Positions 25,001 to 37,313 of a stretch of 64,000 bases of DNA are shown in pieces. Under the pieces are notes generated by a model. The model ran no database searches. It saw only the letters and a list, made by a program, of their open reading frames with translations, and was not told the origin of the DNA. Within the stretch, counting starts at the first letter, position 1. The number at the start of each line of letters is the position of its first letter. This stretch comes from Microcebus murinus. Taxonomy: Eukaryota; Chordata; Mammalia; Primates; Cheirogaleidae. The position numbers and the translations under genes are program-made. Location: assembly GCF_040939455.1 (NCBI RefSeq), contig NC_134110.1, positions 101,523,001-101,587,000 of the forward strand, written 5' to 3'.

Positions 25001-26019
25001 AAGTGTTTGACTCCTCGCAATGCAACCTCTTTTTTTAGATTCACTTAGGAGCCATGTAAAAATTTTTCTTATATTTTAAAACAAAATAAAATAAAATTTA
25101 AAAAGTAATTTCTAGAAATTAAAAAAAAATGAAATAAAACTTAGTTCTACATTAAACAGGTAATTTAACCATGCAGAGACTTACTTCTAGTAAGCTTAAA
25201 TACAGTAACCTGCGTGTATGTCCGTAATGGAATATAGCCTAAGAATAAAAAGAACTGAAAAGAAATATTTAAAAATATTCAGTATCATAATGGTAGTAAT
25301 AATATTGGCATCATTTTGAAACTGCTATATATATAAAATACATAGAATACATAATATTTATTTTATAAAGCTATATGAATGTCATTAGCAAAAAACTGTT
25401 TCGCCTAAGAAAAAAGAAATGTATTTATATAATCAAAGATGTTAAACAAGAAATCCATAACCTTAAGTTTGAATTGAAAATTTCTTTAAGGGCACATAAA
25501 GTATTTTCCTTTTAAAAAATGTATTTCTTTGCTTCATATACTCAGTAGTCTAGCAGTGACCAACCCTGTAACCATGACAGCTACATCCCTAATTTTGGAC
25601 TCTAAGAATTATTTTTCATGAAAAGAAGCCAGTTCTAATTGGAGAAATGACTGATTCCATTTCTTCAGCAAAAAAATCTAGCAAATGAGGTTGGAACATC
25701 TTATAATATCAGAATGCAAGCAAGCTTTCAAGGACTACTGGGTTCAGGTCAGCATAATAACAAAAGCAAACTGAGTGGGCTCCTACTGGCCAGATATGGG
25801 ACAATATTAGCATCAAAAATAATGACTATAATAAACTCAAACATTAAATATACTTTTAAAAATATGGATGTGTCATGAAGGAAAAAAAAATTTATCAGTT
25901 AGCCTTGGGGTCTGCTAGGCTAAGTCTTTATTCTAAAGCTGGTAAATAACAGAAAACAATAAATAATACATCTTACCTTTCCTATACAAACTCTATTTCA
26001 GGATAGCCAAACAAAGGAT
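22026..26019. other. Long AT-rich region without recognised features
   Basis: About 4 kb with no repeat I can name, no CpG cluster and no long frame; from 23550 the sequence is very AT-rich. Poly-T/TTTC runs occur at 23607-23646. It is the largest transposon-poor stretch in the window. Very old repeats could be missed by eye. Confidence 0.45.
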
Positions 26020-27010
26020 GAGGAAAATTTTTTCTTTGTTGAAGAATTATAGCCAATAACAGCAGAAGGAGTGACAGAATGAGAATTCTGGCATTTTATG
26101 ATATTAACAAAATAATGAAATATTGGGCCTAGACTATAATAAACAGCGGATGCTAACACCATTGAGTGAAAAGATAATGGAAAACTTTATAGATAGATGA
26201 CTGAAGCCAACAAGATCTAAACTTACTAATCAATCTTCCCATGACTCAACATGACACGCCTCCTAACATAAGTTGAGTACAGAGCATCACCTAAGAAGTA
26301 TTCCTGCCAAAAGAATTAGACCTGATCAAGCCTCTGAATCCAACTATATGCAAATTGCAAAGGACAAAGAAACACTTTGAAAGACACCAGGAGAATGCAA
26401 TCAACCAAAGACAAATAGTAAGCAGTTTCACATGGCAAATGATCTTTACTTTTCCAGAGAAATAGCAGGGGAGAAGGAGAGAGAAGTAGTGGGATAGATC
26501 TAAAATCCTATTGTGGATCTCCAGAATTTCATTTGCACAAAGTAACTATAAAAATATTTTTTTATGAGACAACAGAGAAAATTTGAACACTGACCTGATC
26601 TTAAATTGCATTTTTAAATTACTGTTAGTTTTTAGGTGTGATAATAGTGTTGCCATATTTTTAAAAATCTTACCTTTGAGCAATATACACAGGTATTTAT
26701 GGATGGAATGATACAATATCTAGAATTTGGCTTAAATTATTAATTTTTAAAAGAATGATAATGATATTCTGGTAATGTTATGAAATCCTTTTCTCTTAAA
26801 GATACATGCTTAAGCATTTACTAAAGAAATTATATGATTCTGGAATTTGCTTTAAAATAAGAAGTTTGGGGGATGTGAGAAAAAGTGTTAGGGAAAGGAA
26901 TATAGATGAAAAATAGCTATGTGTTGATCATTGCTAACGTTGGATATTGGGTTGATTATAATATTCACTTTTTTATGTATATATAACTTTATAATAAAAA
27001 TATAAAGTAT
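26020..27010 (+). mobile_element. Probable old L1 3' end (L1M type)
   Basis: The end region has 'aatttgaacactgacctgat', 'ttaggtgtgataatagtgttg', 'tatttatggatggaatgat' and 'tttataataaaaatataaag', the order found in some old mammalian L1 3' ends. The block 'aatttgctttaa...aag' near 26840 echoes one near 26725, suggesting an internal duplication. The left boundary is a guess. Confidence 0.45.
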
Positions 27011-29160
27011 TAAATTTTATTAAAAAATGAAGAAAAAGATTTCTAAGATGTATTTCATTTCCTTTTAATAATGCAAATTAATTAAAATTCTTCTTTGTAT
27101 GAAAATATGATTTGAAATATAGATCCTGACACAAATTACCATCTTTCTTTTTTAAGATAACTAAATATGTTTTTATCATTCGAATCCAGTTCCATTCTTA
27201 TATCTCCTCCTTTTGCCATATCTGTAAAGAATTTCAAATTTTCTTATGTCTGCCTTATCACCAATTGTTCCCTCTCCAGATAGACACTCGTATATATATA
27301 TATAGTTTTTTGCTTACAGTGGTGATTATTTAATTGCTTGTATACTGAGCACATATAATGTCCCCTATTGTTAAAGTCTCTATTTGGCACCTAAATATAC
27401 ACAGATTCCAGAGTGCTCTATTTTATCTGCAGCATGTCACTTATCAGAACTTAAATAACATGTATTGACACCCATATATTGACCTAGAAAGAAAAATTCT
27501 CTCTGGATACCCATCTCTTGGCTCAGAATTTGAAATATGTTAGAAAATAACAAATATTTGAGAAATAGATGATGAAAAAAATAAATTAATAAATGCCTTC
27601 ATTTATTTAGCGAGAAAGAGAATAAAATATTTAACAGAGAAAAATTCAAATTCAATTTCTGTAAAGGAAAATGAGTAGGCAATATATAAGGATGATAGAT
27701 GTACCACACCAAATTTTCAAATTTCTTCAACTTCTGCCAATATACAATGACAAGAGAACATTGAGTAACAGGAGTAAGATCAAATGCGATATTAATGAGA
27801 ACTATTTATTCTGCCACCGTGCATAACAGTGAATGGAAATGCTTTGGTGTCTAAGTGATAGCATAAAAAGAGCAAATAAGGCAATATCAAGGGTGTCTTT
27901 AAAGATAAAGTCTTTTTGAAATTACAATTTTATAGAACTAGTGCATTCCCAAGGCAAAGTAAAACTGCTTTTTAGCTGAAGCAGGGATTAAAGCCGAACG
28001 TCTGTCGAGGCGGCTTAGTTCTGCCCAGTGAACAGCACGTGCTGTCCCTGAGGCGACGTGACTGCGCCTGTGCTCTCTTCAGTGTGCGCACTAGCCAGCC
28101 GCAGCCTGCTCCCTGGAGCAGTTTAGAACACTGGCCCATACATCTTCCGTTATAAAGCTACTTGTCGGGCACTTCTCAAAATCACAGTTGCCCAGACAGG
28201 AGTTCAGAACCAGGGCGATCTGGGCAAAGGTCAGGTTTGCCTTTAGCTCCTTCCACGCTCCTAAGTACCCCTGTCACCCTACCCAGCCTTGCCTTGCCTC
28301 TCCCGGGCCCCAGCCTCTGACTATAGTTCCTTCATCCTCATCCCCATCAAAAGTTGACTTGCTTAAATCCCTAAGGGTTTACTGTCTGCTTGGGGGGTTT
28401 TACGTGCATGTGTGTCTGTGCGTGTGTGGGTGTGTGTATTCCTCTTACATAGAGACAGATTTACATTTTAGCAAAATCTCTCTGTGAATAATGCATTTGT
28501 GCCCACTAGTGCTCCTCTTTTCACCTCCCCAGGCAGCCCCTGAGAGACTGCCCCAGTTCCCTGAGACTCCAAGTCATGAAATTTGAATGCATCCCCTCAA
28601 TTCAAACAGGTAACATCAACAAGCCAAGCCAACAAGAGCAGTGTCTTCTAGCAGAAAATCTTTCAGTGTCCCTCCAGCTAGACCCCATGGTCATCTTCCT
28701 GTTTATCCTTCAGGGAGGACTGGCCATGAATCAAAGATAACTTTTTCCCCTGGCTCATTTACTATTATGCTTTGACGATTTCTTCAAATGCATTATTCTT
28801 CACTTGCTGAATTTTATGTTTGCCATGTTGTCCACAAGAAAGCACTTCTATTCTTTCAACAACAACAAATCTGTTTTATTTGTTTGTTTCTCCCTTAAAA
28901 TGGATTGATATTTTCATCATCTGTCTTCTTCTATCTCAAATAGAATTAAGTGAGAATATTGGAAAGCTGGAAAAAATCTAGGGTAGAATCAGGATTAGAT
29001 GGGTTTTGGGTGCATTGCTACAATGGAGAAGTAGAGGGATGACTGGGAGGGGTAAACGTCATCGCCAGAGATGAGAAAGGACTGACTCAAAGTTGAAGGA
29101 GTAAATGTCAAAGAAACAGGGAATGAGAAAAGAAGCCTGTTTTCAAAAGAATGCATAAAG
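27011..29160. other. No recognised feature; small CpG cluster near 27990-28110
   Basis: AT-rich up to about 27960. A brief CpG-containing stretch follows ('gccgaacgtctgtcgaggcgg', 'gaggcgacgtgactgcgcc'), then mixed DNA. A 99-codon frame at 28188-28487 has no domain and ends in a TG-rich low-complexity part. Confidence 0.4.
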
Positions 29161-29586
29161 TACAGGCATATCTCATTTTACTGTGCTTCACTTTATTGCA
29201 CTTTGCAAATTTTACATTTTTTTTTACAAATTAAAGATCTGTGACAATCTTGCATTGAGCAAGTCTATGGGTGCAATTTTTCCAATGGCATTGGCTCATT
29301 TTGTGTCTCTGTGTCACATTTTGTAAATTCTCATAATATTTCAAACTTTATTATTATTATATCTGTTATGGTGATCTGTGACCAGTGATCTTTGATGTAC
29401 CTATTGTAATTGTTTTCGGGCATCACAAACTGTGTTCTTATAAGACAGCAAACTTATATAATAAATGTTGTGTGTGTGCTGACTGCTCCAAAACCCAGCC
29501 ATTCCCCCATCTGTCTCCCTCTCCTTAGGCCTCTCTGTTCCCTGAGACACAGCAATATTGAAAATTGGCCAATTAATAACCCTACA

Positions 29587-32037
29587 GTGGCCTCGGCGTG
29601 TTCAAGTGTAAGGAAGAGTCACACATCTCTCACTTTAAATCAAAAGCTAAAAATGATAAAGCTCAGTAAGGAAGGCCAAGATGGGATGAAAGCCAGGCTT
29701 CCTGTGCCAAACAGTTAGCCAAGTTGTGAATGCAAAGGAAAAGTTCCTGAAGAAAATTAAAAGTGCCACTCCAGTGAACACACAAATGAAAAGAAAGTAA
29801 AACAGGCTTATTTCTGATATAAAGAAAGTTTTAGTGGTTAGATCAATCCAACCACAACATTCCCTTAAGCCAAAGCCTGATCCAGAGCAAGGCCCTAACT
29901 CTCTTCCACTGTTGAAAGGCTGAAAGAGCTGAGGAGGCAGGAGAAGAAATGGTGGAAGCTAGCAGAGGTTGGTCTAGGAGGTGTAAGGAAAGAAGTTATG
30001 TCCACAACATGGAAGTACAAGTGCTGATGGGGAGGCTGCGGCAGGTTACCCAGAAGACCTAATAATACCATTGAGAAAGGTGATTACACTGAACAACAGA
30101 TTTTCAGTGTAGATAAAACAGCCTTCTATTGAAAGAAGATGCCTCTAGACCATCAAAGCTAGCAAAGAGAAGTCAAAGGCTCATTTCAAAGTTTTAAAGT
30201 AAAGAATGACTCTCCTGTTAGGTGCTCATACAGCTGGTGACTTGATGTTGAAGCTGATGCTTATTATTCCAAAAATCCTGGACCCTTAAGAATTATGCTA
30301 AGTCTACTCTGCCTATGCTCTAGAAATAAAACAACAAAGCCTAGGGGATAGCACATCTGGGTACAGCAAGGTTTAACTGAATATTTTAAGCCCGCTGCTG
30401 AGACTGACTGCTCAGTAAAATAAAATTCCTTTCAAAATACCACTGCTCATTAACAATGCACCTGGTCACCCAAGAGCTCTGATGGAGATGCACAAGATCA
30501 ATGTTGTTTTCACTCCTGCCAACAGGGCGTCCATCCTGCATCCTGTGGATCAAGGAGTAATTTTTGATTTTCAAGTCTTATGATTTAAGAAATATATTTT
30601 GTAAGGCTATACTGCCATAGATAGAGATTCCTCTGATGGTTCTGAGCAAAGTAAATTGAAAACCTTCTGGAAAGGATTCACTATTCTCGATGCCATTAAG
30701 AACATTCATGATTCATGGGAGGAGGTCAAAATATCCACATTAACAGGAGTTTGGGAGAAGTTGATTCCAATCCTCCTAGATGACTTTGAGGGGTTCAAGA
30801 TTTCATGGAAGTCACTGCAGATATAGTGGAAATAGTAAGAGAGCTAGAATTAGAAGTGGAGCCTGAAGATGTGACTGAATTACTACAATCTCATGATATA
30901 ATTTGAACAGATGCAAATCAAAACCACAATGAGATATCACTTAACTCCAGTGAGAATGACTTATATCAAAAATTCCCAAAACTACAAATGTTGGCATGGA
31001 TGCGGAAAGATAGGAATGATTGTGCACTGCTGGTGGGGCTGTAACAAGTACAACCTCTATGGAAAGTAGTAGGAAGATACCCTTAAAGAACTGAAAGTAG
31101 ATCTACCATTTGATTGAGCAATCCCACTGCTGGGTATTTACCTGAAGGAAAAGAGACATTCTATAAAAATAACACTCGCACTCAAATGTTTATAGCCGCA
31201 CAATTCACAATTACAAATATATGGAAACAACAACCCAAGTGCCCATCAATTCATTAGTAGATTAATAAAGTATGGTATATATACACCATGGAGTACTACT
31301 CAGCCATTAAAAAATGATGAACTATACCTCTTATATTAACCTGGATGGAGCTGGAGACCATTCTTCTAAGTGAAGTATTACAAGAATGGAAGAACAAACA
31401 CCACATGTACACACCATTAAATTGGAACTAATCGATCAACACATATATGCACATTCAGAAATAACATTCATCAGAAATCAAGCAGGTGGGAGGGGGTGGA
31501 GGGGATGGATAAAATCACACCTAACAGCTACAATGCACACTATCTGGGGGAGGGGCATGGTATAAAAGCAATTTGTGTAAGCAAATCATTTGTACCTCCA
31601 TAATATTCTGAAATAAATTTTAAAAATTGAATGGATAAGGAACTGTTGCTTATGGATGAGCAAAAGTGGTTTCTTGAGATGGCACCTACTCCTAGTGAAG
31701 AGGCTGTCAAGATTGTTGAAATGACAACAGCATTTAAAATATTTCATAAACTTGAGTGCTAAAGCAGTGGCGGAGTTTGAGAGGAGTGACTCCAATTTTG
31801 AAAGACGGTCTACTATGGGTAAAATGCTATCAAACAGCATCTCATGCTACAGAGAAATCCTTCATGAAGGAAACTGTCAGTTGATGGGACAAATTTCATT
31901 GTTGTCTTATTTTAAGAAATTGCCGCAACCACCCCAACCTTTAGCAGCCAGCACCCTGATCAGTCAGCAGCTTCAACATTGAGGCAAGACCTGCCAGCAA
32001 AAATACTACCACTCACTGAAAGTGCAGATGATCATTA
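29587..32037 (+). pseudogene. Tigger1 transposase pseudogene, disrupted by L1
   Basis: The pogo-family transposase would bind the element ends through an N-terminal CENP-B-like helix-turn-helix and cut through a DDE core. The relic runs in the expected order: the N-terminal part from about 29587, where the initiating codon reads GTG instead of ATG; the core to about 30900; then, after the L1 insert, the C-terminal part at 31637-32037. A 76-codon stretch at 31752-31982 is the best preserved frame. Many frames are broken and the L1 separates the core from the C-terminus, so no functional enzyme can be made. Confidence 0.88.
30913..31623 (+). mobile_element. 5'-truncated L1 inserted into Tigger1
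   Basis: Starts in ORF2 at 'gcaaatcaaaaccacaatgag', passes through the zinc-knuckle-coding part ('tgtgcactgctggtgggg') and the 3' UTR, and ends with 'ctgaaataaattttaaa'. Slightly diverged target duplications flank it: aatttgaacagat at 30900-30912 and aaattgaatggat at 31624-31636 (11 of 13 identical). It must be younger than the Tigger1 it interrupts. Confidence 0.93.
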
Positions 32038-32260
32038 GCAATTTTTAGCAATGAAGTATTTTTAAATTAAGGTGTGTATATTAGACTTTTTAGATATCAT
32101 ATTATTGCACACTTAATAAACTACAGTATAGTGTAAACATAACTTTTATATGCACTGGGAAACCAAAAATTTGTACAATTCACTTTATTGTGATATTTGC
32201 TTTATTGTAGTGGCCAGGAACTTGTAACCAAACCCACAATATCTCTGAGGTATGCTTATA

Positions 32261-33169
32261 TGGAGGACTGGTGTGGACAGGTAAATGTGTGGTTACCTGT
32301 ATAAGGTATAGGGAATAGGGAATCATGTGATTTCCATCAGAGCTCCTGGCACTTGCAAGCTGCTAGCTAATCTGCAGGGTTGGACCAGGCTGGACAGGCA
32401 CCTGGCACTAGGGATTGGGGTATGACAAAGGCCCTCTCCTATGTCCTCTATCCCCAAAATAGCCCATCTCAAGACAGAATATGCCAGACACCAGTAGCCG
32501 CAACTTGGCTTCATCATGACACTTGCCCTGCTATGTTAATGAGGTAATTTATTTTCAGAGTAACTATTAATAATTAGGATTACTGACTATGTTAACTTAT
32601 ATGCCTTGAACTAAAGAAACCACTTCCAATAATTTACCTAGAAAACACAATGAGCAGGGAACACGGCGAGTTCGCAGTATGGTAGGGTGAGGATGGAAGG
32701 TCTTGCAGTTGACAGTGTGCTGATGCTCTGCTCCTTACTCCTCAGGAATACATACTCTCCCCCTAATGTGAGGATTCAAGGTCAGGTTCTGGTTGTTCCT
32801 TCCTAGCTGGAAGAGCCAAAGATCTGTGGTGTTTCCTGCACCTGGCTGAATGGTGAATTTGCAGTGGGTTGGAAACTAGATTTCGTCTTCTGCACACATA
32901 AGACTCCTCTGCTGAGGAGTCCAAGGCTGGCGCAGGCTCAGCAGGAAAGAGTGCCTGGGCAGTGGGTCAGCAGTGCCCGCCCCAAGCACTGGCCACCTGT
33001 GTCTGTGTTTGCCATGCCTGTTCCTGCAACTCAGGGGCAGTTGATCAAGGTCACCAGCCCTAAACTGAGATTTGCCTTTACATTGAAAACTATCCAATGA
33101 AGTTTTATATTTCATAAAGAAAGTGAGCATTTTCCCCCACACGCTATATTCATTTAATATTCAATATTC
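32261..33169. other. No recognised feature
   Basis: Mixed composition. Short opposite-strand frames near 32864-33142 have no motifs. Confidence 0.5.
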
Positions 33170-33256
33170 AATAATTTCATTGCCATTCTACTTTTCAGTT
33201 TGTATGCATTTATTCTAATGTTATTTTCATCCATTGGAATTCATTAGATTGAATTA
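33170..33256 (+). repeat. Unnamed repeat, copy C (pairs with 34678-34766)
   Basis: Shares the blocks 'aataatttcattg', 'cattctactt', 'cagttt', 'tattct', 'ttattttcatccattggaatt' (with small changes), 'attagat' and 'attac' with the copy about 1.5 kb downstream, in the same orientation. I cannot name the family. Confidence 0.75.
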
Positions 33257-34044
33257 CAATTAGATTGCAAGTAATAAAATTATGACTTACAACCATTTAT
33301 ATCTAAGTTTTAATTCCTTCTAATTGGTAGGATTCTGTATTTTCCTTGTAAATAACTATGTCCTGGGAAATAAAGATTATTATTATTTGGCATGGTTCTT
33401 GTGAATGATAACATAATTCTCGTGATCTAGAGAATTTGTTGAAACTCACTTGCCCCCATTTTGAGTGTTGCCTTTATTAATTTTTATTGGCAATAATAGT
33501 ACCAAATGTACATCTTTTAAACGGTCTTTAAAATGCACATTGTTCTTTACACAGCTGATTTCTAGATGAATACATTTTCCTTTTTTCTTCCCTTTCTCCT
33601 GGGTACTTGAGCCTCGGTATCTCATGGACACTAATGTTAATGTGATACCAAGCTGCACACATCCAACATTAAAATGAGGTGATACTGAAGTGCTTTCAAT
33701 GAGCCATCAAGTCTTTGATCATCACCGTTGGATCCCTAAAGGAAAGTTCCTTAATCATGCTGGCCCATTATCTTTATTAAGCAGCGCTGGGCACCATTAC
33801 CTTCTAATAAGCTCTGAGAAATAGGCTCTGACATCTGTAACGTCAGTAAATGTCAAACTGTTCCCTTTCTCCTAATCTCACCTACATGATGATGATTTAA
33901 TTATGAAACACACCTTGGGCTTTTCAGTCCAGATTTTTCTATATCTATTTTCCATGGATAAGAATGACAAAGGAAAAGAAGGTTATTATGTCAGACAAAC
34001 ATTGTACTCTTTTGTTTATTTATATAACAAACATATAGAAATTT
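33257..34044. other. No recognised feature
   Basis: AT-rich, unique-looking DNA with no recognised repeat. Confidence 0.5.
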
Positions 34045-34225
34045 ATTCTGTGCACCTTAAAAAATATTAACTCATTGAATCCTCCTAAGAATTGTAACAG
34101 GTAAGAATGCTTATTACCCCCATATTACAGATTAATAAACTGAGGCACACAGAGAACAAGAGTTTTGAGTATTTTGCCCAAAACACCACAGCTAGCAAAT
34201 GGTAGAACTTGTTTGAACACAAGGA
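34045..34225 (-). mobile_element. MIR SINE
   Basis: Minus-strand MIR: 'actcattgaatcctcctaag', 'ttattacccccatattacag', 'aaactgaggcacacagag', 'ttgcccaaaacaccacagct' and 'agcaaatggtagaac' occur in the expected order. Non-coding. Confidence 0.88.
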
Positions 34226-34677
34226 GTTCATTGAAAATAAATCATTTTCTTTATAATATAAACAAAAACTACTAAATAAACACAGTTTTAAAGCTTATAA
34301 TCCAGAGCAAAAACTATAATAAAGATAGTATTCTAATAAAAAGAAATTTTATAAATTCGAGCAAATAATATATTTTTGTCATGGTCTGACATTTAAAAAT
34401 TCAGAATAAGTTTTACCAACACCACTTTTTTAGCCACTTTAGTCCCTAATCAGCATGATGCTAATGCTTTTAAGTGTTATAGTGTTCTTTAAATGTTTTA
34501 GATTTCATATTAATTTAGAAGAATAATATTCTGTTATCAATAAAAAGATGGGAATTGTAAGAAAAAATACAAAAAGCATACAAAAAGAAAAACTTGCATT
34601 TATGCTATAGAATTTAATAACCACTTTAGAAAGTTTTCATTTTTTAACTTTTACTTTTTGATGATCTTAAGTAAAAC
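34226..34677. other. AT-rich, nothing recognised
   Basis: Very AT-rich sequence between a MIR and repeat copy D. Confidence 0.5.
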
Positions 34678-34766
34678 AATAATTTCATTGTCATTCTACT
34701 TTGCAGTTTTTATGGTTTTATTCTTATTTTATTTTTATCCATTGGAATTAATTAGATCGGATTACG
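34678..34766 (+). repeat. Unnamed repeat, copy D (pairs with 33170-33256)
   Basis: A direct, diverged copy of the segment at 33170: the two align across about 88 bp with few gaps. The flanking DNA outside these limits does not obviously align. Confidence 0.75.
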
Positions 34767-37137
34767 AGATGCCAGCACCTCACCAACCGTGCTTAGCCCT
34801 TGAAATCTTGAATCTCTCTGGCTAGCTAGTTGTTCAATTACATGATTGAACATGATAAACTATGTGCAATTCCACTTGTAACTGCTGAAGATTAGAGAAC
34901 TCTCCAATTGCCTCTAAATATGTCGCAAACTGAACTAGATGAAACAAAAATATTTTTAAATTTTGTCTGACCACATCAAAAATATTGACCAAGACAGTTT
35001 CTTGATGTAAAAAACAGTTGAAAATCAGTTTTAGTGGACTATAAATTAATAAGGGTTCTAACAAAGATTTCCTCAGGCATTTTGCTAAGGCGGCAGGCTA
35101 ATATCAAAGATCTATCAACTGTTATAAGAGCCGACAGGAGTTTCTGAATGAATGAATCCTTTGGCTGAAAGGCTGGCAGAGATCATAGGAAGTCCCAGCA
35201 ATGTAGCAAATTAGTCATAGAATCCTTTGTACACTACCACAATCCACATGTTCTCTAATCTAAATGTAGCCGTTGGCAATAAATGTGTGAAAAGTGTGAT
35301 TCAGTGAAATGGAGAAAGTCTAAATGCACAGAGTGGATTTGACAAGAGCAATGGCCTGCCTGCTGTGCTTCTTTTGCCAGAGTTACTATTATGTCTACCT
35401 GGATCTTGAATCTGCCCGCCGATGAGAGGTTAGGCAGGGAGGGCATGTATGTATTAAGAACAAAATAATTTTCATGCCTTAGTCCTCAAGGTTCAGTGTC
35501 CATTTAAAAGATGTATGCCAACATTGTATTAAAGAAATACAGCTACAATTGAATTTTGCCTAGATGCAATCTTGTTCATTACAGCTGGTTTTTAAATGTG
35601 TCTGTCACTCTATTCATTGGTCATGCTACCCAAATGCAACCTTATTCATTCATTAATGGTTTCAGCTTGCCTTTCAGTGTGTCGGCCTATTCGGTGGTTA
35701 TGAGCAATGCCTTTGATCACCTGTTTCATATGGGTCCTTGGAAAGAACAGGCCCTAATGCTAACAGTGCCGCTGCCTGGCTCACCTCTTGCCTTCATTAA
35801 ACTGCTCCATTTATGTTTAAAGTTGATTCTTCTTCTCATACCCCGAATGTAAAACAGAATTTGCTGTTCCCTGATGCTCTACACTTTGCAATCTCTACTT
35901 ATAATGATGTCTCCGAGACATTCTGGTATTCTGTAGCTTCCTCACAATAATCAAAGCAAAACTCATGCCGCAAGCACCAAACTCTGCAGCAGCATTATCA
36001 ACAATCCTTGCCAAGATTGCACCTTCCAGAAGACAAGGGGACAATTCATAGTCACACAGGACAGACAAGAATCTTCCTCATGAGACTATGTCCCAAAAAG
36101 AAAACCTCTCACTTAGTGCATGATGTAAACTGCTTCGGAGACGCACTGAATAGTATGCACTACAGATCTATTTTTTATAAGCTAATACTTGTTGGATAAA
36201 ATAGATTAACTGTCAAATTATTCATTATTTTTCATGTGGCTATGATATAATTTCTTTTTTTGCTATGATAAATTCTTACATGTTTGTGCAGCGGCACTAA
36301 AATCACTTGTTGAGGAAGATAAAAAATTCAGTATCTGCCATATCAAGAATCATTTCTATCAAGTTTCCTTGGAAGAACATTCTCCATTAAATTAGCATAT
36401 TCCTGAAGCATAGCCCTCTCATTCCCATGACACTGTTTGTCTTTCTAAAAGTACTGATCCCAACATTTCTTGGTAATCGTTGAAACCACTGACACTAATC
36501 AAAGTCCAGCCACACATGTGAAGCATTTGTGCTGGCTGAGAGAATACATTTTGTGGAATTCTTAATAAAGCACTGAAGTTAAATAAACATGACACATTTC
36601 CACCCAAAAATGCCTTTGTATTTGTAATTTTTTGTATTTTTAATGTTTTGGAGCTAGCTTTGTCTAAATATCTGTTAAGAGTTCAGAAACACTGAAGCAT
36701 TGGGCTACATAAGAGATTCCTTACCTTCTTATGATTTTTATCCTTTAAAAAACCTAAACAAATCATTTATTTATTTTTAAACCACTACTAAATTTTAAAT
36801 ATAGTTGAAATTTTCATTCCACCTTTCACCCTTTCATTTTCAATAAATCTCTTGCCGAAAATCCCACGTACCATTAAATAATTGAATAAACACAAGCAAA
36901 GAGCATGCTGTAAGTTTTACTGCTATTATAATCAACAATAAATTATTCCAATAAATTATTCCATAGTATCACTTTCCAGAGAAAATGTTTTAGAATCATG
37001 TTAAATTTCTTGGGATAAAATAATATCAGAAAATAGTCTTTTTATCTGCCTTTCTTTCTTTTTTTCTACCTTTATATCTATAGGCACTGGAAAATTGACA
37101 GTGTTTTTTAAGCACCTTTCCAAATACTTCCGTCCTC
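34767..37137. other. No recognised transposon; a weak 70-bp duplication at 35564-35705
   Basis: 'atgcaatcttgttcatt' at 35564-35580 recurs as 'atgcaaccttattcatt' at 35634-35650, and the following tens of bases are loosely similar, suggesting an old tandem duplication. Short frames (98 codons at 35556-35852 and others) have no motifs. Confidence 0.4.
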
Positions 37138-37262
37138 CTGCCAGGCATGGTGGCTTGCACCTATAATCCCAGTTACTCAGGAGGCTGAGGCAGGAGGAGT
37201 GCTTGAGGCCAGAAGGTCAAGACCAGCCTTGGCAACATAGGGAGACCCCATCTCTAAAAAAT
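37138..37262 (+). mobile_element. 7SL-derived monomer (FLAM-like) SINE
   Basis: A single monomer: 'gccaggcatggtggcttgcac', 'tcccagttactcaggaggctgag', 'gaccagccttggcaacatag' and 'agaccccatctctaaaaaa'. There is no second monomer. It represents a free left-type monomer older than dimeric Alus, or a truncated Alu. Its A-rich tail runs into a CA repeat. Confidence 0.85.
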
Positions 37263-37277
37263 AAAATATATATACAT

Positions 37278-37278
<1 letters not shown>

Positions 37279-37312
<34 letters not shown>
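37279..37312. repeat. (CA)n microsatellite at a SINE tail
   Basis: About 17 CA units directly following the A/T-rich tail of the 7SL-type monomer, a common place for microsatellites to arise. Confidence 0.97.

Positions 37313-37313
<1 letters not shown>

Larger units (their letters stand above)
29163..32258 (+). mobile_element. Tigger1 DNA transposon, nearly full length, split by an L1
   Basis: The left end, CAGGCATATCTCATTTTAC, and the right end, whose reverse strand starts TAAGCATACCTCAGAGATAT, are inverted ends. TA lies outside both, at 29161-29162 and 32259-32260. Without the inserted L1 and one duplicated target (about 724 bp) the element is about 2.37 kb, close to the usual length of about 2.4 kb. 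It carries a pogo-like transposase relic. Tigger1 was active in early placental/primate ancestors and is extinct as an active element. Confidence 0.95.

Noticed and set aside
28188..28487. 99-codon plus-strand frame
   Set aside because: No domain, ends in TG-rich low-complexity sequence, and no splice or promoter context.
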